A stretch of DNA of 64,000 bases from Leucocoprinus leucothites (Eukaryota; Basidiomycota; Agaricomycetes; Agaricales; Agaricaceae). A model generated the notes under the pieces. That model made no database searches, was not told the origin of the DNA, and worked only from the letters and a program-made list of their open reading frames with translations. The translations under genes were made by a program, and so were the position numbers. Shown piece after piece: positions 25,273 through 35,498 of the stretch. Numbering within the stretch: position 1 is the first letter of the stretch; the number at the start of each line of letters is the position of its first letter. The DNA lies in assembly GCA_013368445.1 (NCBI GenBank), contig JAACJO010000002.1:3038001-3102000 (forward strand). The letters run 5' to 3'.

Positions 25273-27077
25273 ATGCGACCTGACCTCCAAAAATTCTTTC
25301 GACCCAGGCCCTTGGAAAACCAATCTCGAGAGGTTCCCGTTCTGCCCCCAGAGATCTGGTATCATATCGCTTCATTCATTCCCAGCGCCCACTTTCGTAT
25401 CTTGAAGCTGTATACCCTCAACCGCGCGTTTCTCCATAGCTATCTTGTGCAGGAACGCCGAAGCTTCTTCCTGATATATTCACATATGCACCGTGTGGAG
25501 TCAGATATCGCGTTACTTAGACGATTAAAATATCTGCGGTGAGTGTGATTCATATATTCGCCTGTCCTAGATAGTTAAGCCACGACAAAGGAGTGCGCCA
25601 ATGATACCCCAGTTCCTCAGGCACCTCGAAGTCAGGATTTCCAGATATGATGATAGCAGGGCATTATCCTGGATCAGGCCAACAAGCGCACAGCTGTATA
25701 GAAAGACATTGCGTGACAAATTCGGTGCGGCATCATGGGCTATTGGGCTCTCAAGAGACCTTCCTGTACACAGGGATATACGAGGTGCGCTTTCACGGTT
25801 GGACAAGTTGACCTCCGTTACTGTCGACTGCCAATTATCACCGCCTTCACAACGTGGTATCCTCCCCGCCATTCCCCTATCCTCATCCCTTACCTCGAAC
25901 CTACCTGTTGTGTGCAGGTCATCCGGAGATACCATAACAAGACTAATCCTTGCATTTCGCCCCACCTATCTTAACTTGGGTTTATCCAAGCTCAAATTCC
26001 CGAACCTTCAGGAGTTTGATTTCGAGCTGGACGTCCGCCCTCTTCCTTACTCCCGTGGTCCACCTCTTGATCTCAATAACTATGGTTTTGATCATGTAGA
26101 GCGGGAGCTGTCGCTGTTTATTTCCAGTCATAGGCACTTTCTCCAGACATTTGGTCTGTCATTACCATCGGGTCTTTTCGCAGCCAAGGTTTTGGATGAT
26201 TCGCCATACCTCACGTCACTCACTGGTCTCTCCCTCTCATTTATCGCGTCCGAACCTCATGTCCTCTCTTCGATAACTCGATTTATTGGGAGATATTCTA
26301 AGAATATCCGAAGCTTTGGATTTCGACTCGACGACTTGGAGTCAAAACATTATCAAATGTTACACGAATGGATTGTTCAATTCCCGCTGAGCACTTTTCC
26401 ACAGCTCGAGTACCTATCTGTCTCTTTCAGCGACTTTTTTGAGCTTTTGCTCTCTTTTGTGTCTAAATGTGGTGTAAAGGTCAGATCGTAAACTATGAAA
26501 TTGGAACGTCCATGTTTTGATGGGCATGCGTTACAGGTGAAAACACTCTCAGTTGGAATGGATCGATCCCTGTGGGACGATCAGGTTCAACAGCTTGCTG
26601 CGACAGTAAAACAAGGTGGTGGACAGAAGTACATTCAAAACCTGTACTTGCCCACTCTTCTCCATTTCTATATACTACGGTTGATAGCGGAAGGGTTTAC
26701 CTCCCTCAAAAGTCTTTATGTTAAATGCAAGGATCCAATAGTATATGACCGGGACCTCATCTACCTCGATAGTGTAAGTAATCATCGCGCTCCCCAATTC
26801 AGACGATCGCGGCTCATACTGACGTGATTTAATACAGCCGCCTCGTAATAATCCCCTGGCTACCTGGGGGTTGGAGCACCTCATTCTTGTACGAGCGAAT
26901 GGGGGTTGGTTGCGCAGCGGTGATACTGAGCTGCTCTATGACAGAGTGCCTCAATTCTTTCCTGGCGTTCAGTATTTCAACGGATTAGAGAGGGAACAGA
27001 ATTGGGTGGACCATGATGTCGATATGTTAGACACACCATGGTTCTTTGAGGGCTATCCGAACAGACGACGGAGTTGA
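25273..27077 (+). CDS. F-box/LRR-like protein, WHHIA subfamily (copy D)
   Basis: Predicted 543 residues in four exons: 25273-25538, 25591-26479, 26537-26773, 26838-27077, with intron phases 2, 0, 0. The start ATG follows CACG and gives MRPDLQKFFRPRP before the F-box-like motif LPPEIWYHIASFIP (about residues 26-39). The body is leucine-rich, with segments such as FPNLQEF, FPQLEYLSV and LKSLYV spaced like degenerate LRRs. The C-terminus carries FPGVQYFNGLE and ends in an Arg-rich tail. Copy C upstream is the closest relative, and a headless copy follows only 130 bases downstream. The gene is intact and serves as the reference for judging damage in copy C and the fragment. It is a likely SCF substrate adaptor. 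Confidence 0.82.
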
Positions 27078-27206
27078 TTTCGTGCCTAGAGGAACAGTTA
27101 TTTGTCACGTGAAATACCATAGCATTGTTATCCGGAGGTTTCTGTGAGGTGATACTGAATTCACAAACAATGGAGATTCAGGGGTTGCTGAGGTGTCCTC
27201 ACCAAT

Positions 27207-27926
27207 ATGAAAAACATACAAACCGCACTATTGCGACTGGACAACTTAATATCTCTCACACTCGACTGGATTTCACCACCTTTACAGTACCACGCTCTGC
27301 CCGCTGTTCCATTGTCTTCGCCCCTTTCCCTTGGCCTACCCCTTGCATGGATGTCATCGAAGCACACATTGACAAGGCTGCACCTTGCCTTTCGACCTGA
27401 CTACCTCGACCTTGGGTTATCCAAGTACAGATTAACAAATCTGGGAGAATTCGGTTTTGAGCTTGATTTGCGCTCGCTTGATCCTAGAGATCCACCTCCG
27501 GATTTACTCAATCCAAGTTTTTCCCATATCAAGCATGAATTGATCGCATTTCTTTCCACTCACAAAGCCTCGTTTCACACTCTCGGTCTTTCACTGCCAT
27601 CCTGTCTCTTTGCGACAGTAATTTTAAACGATGCACCATGTATCCCGTCTCTGACAGGGCTCTCGGTTTCAATTATCCTGCACACAGGTGAACCACTTCC
27701 TCTTTATCCAATTTCCCAATTCGTAGCACAGTATTCATGAAATATCCGGAGCTATGGCTTCAGACTCGAGAACCTTTCCTTGAGACCCATATCTGTCCTC
27801 AACCAATTGATACTGCAATTGTTGGCAGTCGCTCGCCCAGAGCTCGAGTACTTATCTATTTCCCTACCGGATCTTGAGCGCCTCTCCGATTCAGACTTTG
27901 ACCAGCTCTTCGACTTCTGTTCATAG
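27207..27926 (+). pseudogene. Headless F-box/LRR fragment next to copy D
   Basis: This stretch aligns with exon 2 of copies C and D from the LDKLTS region (here LDNLIS) to near the end of that exon. It has no F-box exon before it and no exons 3 or 4 after it. The frame is open to 27740, where TGA stands in place of the AAG codon of copy D (the YSKNIRS motif). It then continues with clear homology (SYGFRLENL, PELEYLSI) to a second stop at 27926. Both ends are missing and there is an internal nonsense codon, so it is a dead third unit of the C-D tandem array. Confidence 0.85.
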
Positions 27927-28701
27927 TATAGCTTGTCGCAACCTCGTGGATTCAGCATTCCCAACCACCACGATTAAAAGTTGGCACATCTGCGACATCT
28001 CCTTAAATTGATCTTTGCGGGGGCATGAGCGAATGAGTGGACTTTTTTTCAACATAGAGGCAAAGCTTATTGAAGGGATGAAATGATGGCGAGCATGTCC
28101 GACTTTCACGCATGATGTCACCTCAGTCATCGGACCGTTGGCCTTGAGTCAAATCATTGACCCTCTACTTAAAGTACACGAGGCACAAATGCATTGTCTC
28201 CATTCTCATCACAAAATAATTGAATTGGAGAATAACGGTTGAACCTGTAGTGCCTGCGCATCTTCAGCCGCGAAAGTGAATAAGGTTATTATTAGGCACA
28301 AATTCAATCAATGTGTATAGTACCCGAAACGTTACTCGAATCAATCACCTCTTCGGCGATATGTCAGAAACAGCGACTTTCTGAGAGAAAAGAGAAGTCG
28401 ATCAACCATACTCACCCATAATAGGACCCGTGAGATAATCACAATACCAAGATCTCCGGCGATATTAGAGTTGCGAGTTTACGATAAAACAGAGGGCATC
28501 GCGATAATCTGTGAGAGCCGATGTACCATTTAATGGTGCCTTCCTTGCTGAGCATTCCGGTACTGTTCAAGTCCGGCAATTGTGGGATAGTGAAGTCGCA
28601 GATATAATTTTCCGTTTGCGTGGGGTTGTTCCTCCAAGTCATATAGAAGAGGATGATAAAGGTCCTACCGTTCATCAGGCAAGTCTTCACTCCCAGGTGA
28701 C
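27927..28701. other. Intergenic
   Basis: 775 nt between the F-box fragment and the Cys-rich secreted protein gene. Overlapping short frames occur on both strands at 28439-28756 without supporting structure. The right end should hold the promoter of the gene at 28702. Confidence 0.4.
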
Positions 28702-30052
28702 ATGCATCTCCTCTATTCTGTTTTTGCCCTCCACTTGTCTTCTGTGGTGGTCGCAATAACCAATGAGAGAGCTCTCCCGGTGGCCACTGCTACCAACATA
28801 ACTATTAACTTAAAGTACGTCACTCATCTCTTAAGCGTCTGTTCTTTACTGAGAGTTCTTTAGTTATTCGGAAGGCGCCGGCGAAATAGTTTTGGGATCC
28901 CCCAATAACTGCGGCTGCGACGATCCCAAGTGTAGAGATCCCCGATGTGCGGGGTGCGACTGCCGCAATCCAAAGTGTAAAGATCCCAGGTGCGCCTGGT
29001 GTGATTGTGATGATCCTACCTGTCACGATCCCCAGTGCCCGGACAAGTGCGACTGCAAAGACCCGCATTGCAAGGATACCAGATGCAAGGGATGCGACTG
29101 CACAGATCCCTGGTGCGAGGACCCAATGTGCAAGGACTGTAATTGCCACGACCCAAAGTGCAAAGATCCTATGTGCAGTGGGTGCGATTGTCAGGATCCT
29201 AATTGTAGAGATCCGAAATGCGCCTCTTGTGACTGCCGCAATCCCCGGTGTAAGGATTGTAGGTGTGCTTATTGCGACTGTGACAAACCCGACTGCCACG
29301 ATCCGCAGTGTCCGACCGAGCCTTGTAGTAAGCCGTTCCCTGGTCCCACTACGGTCACCATCCCCACTACGACGACGACTACTCTCACTGTCCCAACCAC
29401 CATCACTGTCCCCACTGGCACTACTACCATATCCACCACCACAACTACGACGGTACCCACTACGACAACAGCCACCGTACCCACTACTGCAACGACCACT
29501 TTACCTTCCACTACAACTACCACCCTCACTACTACCACGTCTTTCACTGTCACGACGACCGTTGGTACAACTTCATCTGAACCGACCGAAACTCCGACTC
29601 CGTGTGGGCCCCGAGAGTGGTCCATAGTTATGCGTCGTTTCTACCATCCTATTTGGCGTGACCACCTCTTAATCTCTTGGAACACCATCGAGTTGAATGA
29701 CGCCATACGCCAAGGATACCAGGAGGAGAGAACTACACTCGGTCGCGTTTGGAGAAATGGAAACTTCCCCCTCTACCGATGCTTTTATCAGGAACCTGTC
29801 TTGGACCATTTCTACACGACTAACAAGACAGAATTCGATGAAGCTGTTGGGCAAGGTTGTCTGCTTCTCTTTCCCCCTGGTATTGTTGGGTGGATATATG
29901 AGAAGCAGGAGTGTGGTTCTGTTCCGGTGTTTAGGTCGTATAACGAAAAGGACCAAGATCACCTTTATACCATTAACAAGCAGGAGCATCAAAATGCGAC
30001 GGAGCATGGATATAAAGATGAGGGGGTCATTGGATTTGTTTTGCCGCCTTGA
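28702..30052 (+). CDS. Secreted Cys-repeat / Thr-rich stalk / DUF5648 protein
   Basis: Predicted 433 residues in two exons, 28702-28814 and 28864-30052 (49-nt intron, phase 2). Exon 1 supplies a signal peptide (MHLLYSVFALHL..VVVA). Residues 54-192 are nine tandem units of 15-16 residues with the pattern C-x-C-x4-C-x4-C-x2/3, usually CDCxxPxCxDPxC. They hold about 38 cysteines and many Asp, a composition suited to metal binding or a disulphide rod. Residues 193-285 are almost pure Thr with Pro and Val, an expected site of dense O-glycosylation. The rest contains three repeats of the DUF5648 type, with the hallmark HFYTTN and HLYTIN. DUF5648 is an extracellular repeat family of unknown function. 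The three-part layout suggests a cell-wall or secreted adhesin or chelator. A start inside exon 2 would lack the signal peptide. Confidence 0.8.
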
Positions 30053-30540
30053 GGGTTGTTGGTATGTGGAAAGCCGGAACCGTGAAATATTAGGGTAAGG
30101 GTTTTCTTTCTATTATTCGGAATCGTTGACATGGATAATGTAAATAAACTGTAAATATGCCTTCTGCGCTTCATGCCTCATTCCATCTTGAGTACCAGCT
30201 ATAGAATGCTTGGACTTCATTTCCCATAAATAAGAAAAGCCTAACTCACATGGCTTTCGACACGTCGGATCAAGGTTCGAACAGGCGGGCTTTGAAAGTT
30301 CATGGATCATCAAACGGCGTCGAAAGGTGGGCTATTATACGTAAGATTAGAGACGGGGACTTATTTATGAGAACAAGGAAGTACTGCGACGTACATGGAG
30401 TTGATGTTACAGGCATATGGGGTGTACTACGCTTGATATATTTGTTGCCTTCTCTGATTGTAAATGTCCTTATGACGAGTATGTTTGTTTTCCATATATG
30501 CCAATGTCGATGTTGTTATTGCGTGTGGAATTCGTATCAC

Positions 30541-31277
30541 CTAAAGGTCGGTAGTGATGTGTGTGAAGAAAAACTTGACTGCCAGGGCCGGACTCTTTGA
30601 GAAATCAAATCTGGACTTGGAAGTAGGGGAATTGCGACTTACTAGGAGATATTATGAGACAAAATTCAGATAGAGAACCCTTGATTATTACTCACATGGT
30701 ATATTCGCCGGGTTGACTCTACCTCCAACCTTGAGCTCCTGGCTCGTCCTGGTCTTATATGAAGCGATATCTTTCGGGCTCAATGGTTCAAACTTGATAG
30801 GTACTGGGGAAAAGAAGTAAAGATACATCCATGACGAAGGGAATGGAGAAGACGAACGGCGGTGAATCAAACACTCCAGTTCACTGATATTACGCTTGAC
30901 TCTCGTATTCATGATTGACCTGTTCCGTAGCTTCCGAACATGCTTCCCCAGCACGTCGTTCTTCCTCGAGACCAGCTTCGATAGCTTTTCTGCATTGCGC
31001 ATCAGTCATGCCACGACTATGAACTTGCCTATACAGCTAGGCGAGGAGAAGATATACTCCATACCTCATGTGAAGGACGCTTGGTAATGATACGAACGTC
31101 TGGTCTACAGAGGCCCGGCTTGGATTCGAGGCCGGAACTGGCAGATCACTACCAAAGTAGTCCAGCCGCGGCTGGTATGGCTCGGGGATAGAGGTACTGT
31201 GGAGTACTGCAAGAGAAGTGACCAATGATGGGATTGACTGGCAAATGGTGGGCGATAGTGTACCCTGGAAGCGACAT
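30541..31277 (-). CDS. Hypothetical multi-exon gene
   Basis: Tentative model read from the minus strand. The ATG at 31277 begins a 14-nt first exon, MSLPG. A 71-nt intron follows, then an exon reading TSIPEPYQPRLDYFGSD and on to SLPSVLHMR, then a helical acidic exon (KAIEAGLEEERRAGEACSEA). A further exon runs IKFEPLSPKDIASYK to NPANIP, and a last exon LSRNSPTSKSRFDFSKS ends at TAG 30541. Each joint has GT..AG ends and the required phase, except the third, where two donor/acceptor pairs are possible. No domain is recognised and the product would be about 150 residues, soluble and charged. The model rests on frame continuity only. Confidence 0.4.
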
Positions 31278-32339
31278 CGGAGAGACTGAGGGATACTTTG
31301 CCCCGCGAAACTAAATTCCAGTTAATATGATGTTATTGAAGTAAGAAGCACACATCGATGGAAGAGATGAGGCCGCTATGACTTGAACATGTCCTCGGCC
31401 AGAATTAATCAAGCGAGTGGTATGACTGAAGTAACGATGTCATATCGATTTTCGACCGGTGGTGGTAAGGCTTAGGATGGGCTCGACGATGTCATCAGTC
31501 ACGTGATCTCAAATCCCGCTGCTTGAGGCAAGCACCAAGCACTTCTGAAGTCTACTGCGCGCTCCAGCAGGGTGTTTGACCTCAGATATAACAACCTCGG
31601 CTCTCTTTACATGAAAACTGCTTATTCAGTACACCCAGCCTTTGACCTAAAATGATCAATCTTTCACTGCTTCCGAATGAATCACACTCGTTACCTTTGG
31701 AAATTAGTTCCTCTCGTGCTGTTATTTATTCTCCGTGATATTATACCCGGAAAAGGACTCCCTCTTCACATTCAAACCGCTCAAATCCACTACTACATTT
31801 CTCGAACACTGTCGCTCCACTCCCCTTCGCTTATCAAACGCGATGGTGCGTTTGTTTCCAGTCGTTCCTAATATTCCATTCACCGAAAATCATTCTGTGC
31901 ATCGCAGGAGCGACAAAGATTAGCCCCACATGTGAGTAATCCAGTAAATTATCAGCCCTTTTACCCCGTCCTCATCATCTCTCGCTTGCCCCAACGCTCA
32001 TCGGACTACTCATCGAGTCTCATTGTCAGGTGCCTCTGCCATTCATTGGCCGCAGCCGAGAGCATTTTTTCCCTAAAATTTCTGATGGCCTTTCTCCTCT
32101 TACACGAGTTTAAGCATCCTTCGAGATAGCGCTTCATTTTTGCGTTGCCGCCGAACAAGAGGCGAAAGAATAAGTGTGGATACCCGACAAACAACTCAAG
32201 GATCTCCTCAACTGAGACAAATTTGGTGAATTTGATTAAAATACGCCTGTCGATTCAATAACATTTTCATAATCATAAAAACTTGCAGCTAATCGACGAC
32301 ACTTCTTTAGACACATCGTTTCCATCCCAGTGGGTAAAG
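31278..32339. other. Intergenic, one possible small ORF
   Basis: About 1.1 kb with no firm gene. 31677-31871 (+) is a 64-codon frame with a hydrophobic N-terminus (LWKLVPLVLLFILRD), resembling a signal anchor, but with no other support. The region lies upstream of both the gene at 30541-31277 and, in the other direction, the 3' end of the gene at 32340. Confidence 0.3.
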
Positions 32340-32792
32340 TCAACTACAATAGGGGTCGTAAGAGAATAGCTGTTTCCCAAAATTGACCCAGCGCATCGAA
32401 ACTCTCTTCACGCAACGGTGAGTTCCCATACCATCCAAGCTTCAAACAATATACGTACCGAAAAACGGCACATCCCACATAACTGATCGTCATATTCTTT
32501 GTTTGTTGCCTGAGAAATCCCAACTCGCTCGACAAATCAATGCAAGAAACAGTCAAGCTCGAAGGGTGGAATGTCGCGCAGCGATTGTTGAAATCACATA
32601 GTACTGCTTCGCCCGCATTAACCTTCTATCATGTATAATGTTATTTTAATATTCGACAATCTGATGAAATAAAAGTTAACTCACTGGCGAGTTTACTACC
32701 TGGATTTGCAAAGGGGCTGTGTGTCCTAACAATGTAGAAGGGTACAGAACAAGATTTATGAAGGCAAGGACGAGGAGTGAAAGTGAGCCCAT
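32340..32792 (-). CDS. Small secreted or anchored protein, unknown
   Basis: Three exons, 32685-32792, 32459-32625 and 32340-32403 (phases 0 and 2), give 112 residues. The ATG at 32792 opens a clear signal peptide (MGSLSLLVLAFINLVLYPST). The mature part has four to five Cys, two possible N-glycosylation sites and an aromatic C-terminus (NFGKQLFSYDPYCS). A TATA-like sequence lies about 40 bases upstream. Frames, phases and splice sites agree throughout, so a real small secreted protein is likely. No family is recognised, and effector-like or fruit-body roles would be guesses. Confidence 0.6.
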
Positions 32793-33438
32793 TAACTCAA
32801 GCACTGTATGGGAGACTTTCTGCGGTGTGTATATAAAGTCGTAGCTAATTTCCAAACCAGGCACAGAAGTGCGGGGCTGATGCGTAACTCTTGCTTTGGA
32901 GAGCTCTATCGTAAATGATCCGACTCCTGACTCTCTAGTTTACTGGACAAAGACCCTCCTTTTGGAGATGAGAAACCTCTCGGCACTGCCTGATATAAGC
33001 GAATAGACACTGGGTCACTATCGATTTCACCAAACTTCGACGAAATAGAGCCTTCGTAGTCTAGGTGGCTGAAAGAAATGGCGTTTGCTTGTAATCAACG
33101 CAAACACCCATTTTCTTTGCCTCCTACATCGATTGTATCATGCATTTAGCACAAGAGCGAGGTATACCTACCAACAACTCGGAGAAGTTCTCTCCAAACA
33201 CCGCAGTCAACCAGATTAGCTTACGTTCAGGCATGGTATTTAGGCCCCATCCGACCATCGGCGGCATAAATTCACCGCGAGAGATCACAGCCTAGCATAG
33301 CCTGCCGCTTCATCAACGGTGATACAGTATCAACGGGAACGGAATGGTATTTCATTTAGCAAGAACTATTTTCACAGTCAAGGCACGAGGTCCCAACATG
33401 CATCCACATCTACATCCGCTGTGAGTGGCGCCGATCAA
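32793..33438. other. Intergenic
   Basis: 650 nt between the small secreted gene and the 3' end of the F-box gene at 33439. Other than the TATA-like box I see nothing definite. Confidence 0.45.
32830..32838 (-). promoter_or_regulatory. TATA-like box upstream of the 32340-32792 gene
   Basis: The minus strand reads CTTTATATA here, about 40 bases before the proposed ATG at 32792. Position and sequence fit a core promoter. The implied 5' leader would be very short. Confidence 0.35.
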
Positions 33439-34837
33439 TTAGCCTTGGAAGACTTGGCAATCGGTCTGCCCTTTTCGCCAAGAACAGCAAACCTTATCAC
33501 ATCTACTGACTCTCCGCGGTGTCACGTACACTTCCGTCGATATACCTTCCTTCTTCATCTTTCCCATGAAGTCACAAAGATCTCGTGGAGGAAATCCGTC
33601 TTCCCCCATTCCGCTAGTCTGAAAATTGGGATTCCAGAGACAGGAACAGGTGAACTCTATGGATAGGTGACGCAGAGCTCGACGTTTGGATAGATTGGAT
33701 AAGGCGTCGCAGAGAGACATCCAGTCGAACAACTGGAGAAAGCGACTCGGCGACGGCAGAGTGTAATTTATGAGTCGGATGTGGATCGCCAGAGGACTGA
33801 AGAGTGACCCTTGTGCGGAGTTGATAGAGTTTATGAGATGGAGGAGGGTGTCGAGCGGATTTCCTGGTTGGTCGCCATCTAAATCAACGAGAATAGTGAA
33901 TTTTTCGAGTGAAGGAAGATTGTCGACGCGTAGATTATCCACTAAGTGTTATTTGCAAGTTAGGACTCGCCTCTCGTCATAGTTGGGGCTTACACAATCC
34001 GTCTGGCCTCAAAGGCCATGTTAACTCCCTCAGTTCCTCTCTACACGTTTCCAGAATCTCAACGGCGAGGACACAAGATAACTCTGTCCACGGGTTATAC
34101 ACCAAATTCTCCAGTCCATCAACTGCTATTGTCGAGGTATTCTCTGTGACATATTCAATGAACTTCCTCAAGGTCCCAGAATCACAAAACTCGAAAGTCA
34201 GCGAGCGTAATCGATTTCGTGAGATTGATGACGACGAATTCCTCTGCGACCAAAACTCACTGGGGATACGCGATGAAGAGGCAAAGAAACAATGCCTGAT
34301 GCACAAGTGCTTGACAAAAGCCAAACAACCAAGCAGGTCAATTGGCAGCTCCAAAATTGAATCAAATACGACACTCTCCAACGTCTCGAGCGAGAGCAAC
34401 GACACCAGTCCCTGTGCTAATTCTTTCCATTCTCCTTCAATCAACGATTCAGATGGAAATTTCGGCAGAGGGAAGTAGGTGATATGAAGGGCCCTCAGCT
34501 GCGAGAAACTCAAGAGGGTTGAAGGTAATAAAGGGTCCCTCGTCACGTAAGACACGTATCCCAGATAATCTGGTAAAGAAATTGTTAGAGTCTTGATGAA
34601 AGAACCCAGGTACTCGGGATGGTGGACCAGCGCTTCATGCAGCGCTTCGAGTCGTCTTGGTAGATATCCACCAGATTCGCTAAGGTCGACGTGGCGAAAC
34701 AAACGTCTTTGACATATGAACAGATATTCGTGACACGTCAATGCGAGTGCCTGGAAAGTCGAACGATTCGTTGATAGTCCCTCGGCGACGATTTCAATAA
34801 TGTCAAGAGGTATGGAAAGTGAGCTCGGCGCCGTCAT
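33439..34837 (-). CDS. F-box protein, third subfamily
   Basis: Two exons, 33994-34837 and 33439-33941 (phase 1, 52-nt intron), encode 448 residues. The N-terminus (SLSIPLDIIEIVAEGLS.., then ALALTCHEYLFICQRRLFRHV, about residues 6-50) is the F-box pattern common in agaricomycetes. A leucine-rich body follows (LVSLLSLETLESVVFDSI, LPSLEKFTILVDLDG). The C-terminal 45 residues are Cys- and Lys/Arg-rich. The frame is clean from start to stop. It is unlike the WHHIA copies in sequence and intron positions, so the F-box genes in this window come from several lineages, not one recent burst. Expected role: Skp1-bound substrate receptor. Confidence 0.75.
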
Positions 34838-35498
34838 CGTACTGAAGTGAAATTGAAAGAATTGTCAACAATGCCGTGATAAAGGAAAGGCGCCTGAGTG
34901 GAGCTGAGGCTGAATGTCTCAGCTTAGTTCGGTGGGAAAACAAGCGAGGGACTCAATTCCTCTTAAAAGCATGGAGAAGGCTGAGATTGGAGCACAACCG
35001 AGCATTAATTAAGAAACAGCTCACTCCACTGCGCCAATGACGTGTCAACACTCATGATGTGATTCATTCGGTAGTCACGTAGAGAACATCATCCATAAGC
35101 GTGGCAGGGCGTTACAAAAATAACCTATGGGTATCACGATTTACAGTTCTTTTCAACATAACGAGAAGGATAAAAATACATGAGTGTGTATTCTTCAAGT
35201 GTGTTGGTATTTGGGGTTGGAACCTGGAAGGGATCGAAGAACGGGCGGGACGGCAAGTGGGGGGGTATGGATGTTCATGGGCGTAGTGAACACCAATTAT
35301 GGAAGCGAGGCACCAAGACTCCAAAAGCATAAACGGGTAAATCATGAAGAATAGAACCATTGATCCACTTGATGAGAAGCCCATTTGTCGAAATAACAAT
35401 AAAAGGTCCGAGGTCGGCTGGACCCTGACAGGAGGGATATTCCTCCACTCTTTTCGAATGTTGTTGATATCTAATGTTACAAGGTATGCCGGTATGTT
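34838..35498. other. Intergenic
   Basis: 660 nt between two minus-strand F-box genes, holding the promoter of the gene at 33439-34837 and the 3' end of the next. No repeat or additional gene was recognised. Confidence 0.5.

Noticed and set aside
28820..29627. Long open frames on the minus strand (28820-29299) and in another plus frame (28947-29627) over the Cys-repeat gene
   Set aside because: They are by-products of the tandem repeat, which keeps other frames free of stops, and show monotonous Ile/Ala/Thr or Arg composition.
30230..30300. Possible tRNA (GGTTCGAAC near 30273 resembles a B box)
   Set aside because: No matching acceptor stem or A box at the required spacing.
30250..30600. 116-codon plus-strand frame
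   Set aside because: Overlaps the 3' end of the minus-strand model at 30541-31277 and has no domain or splice support.
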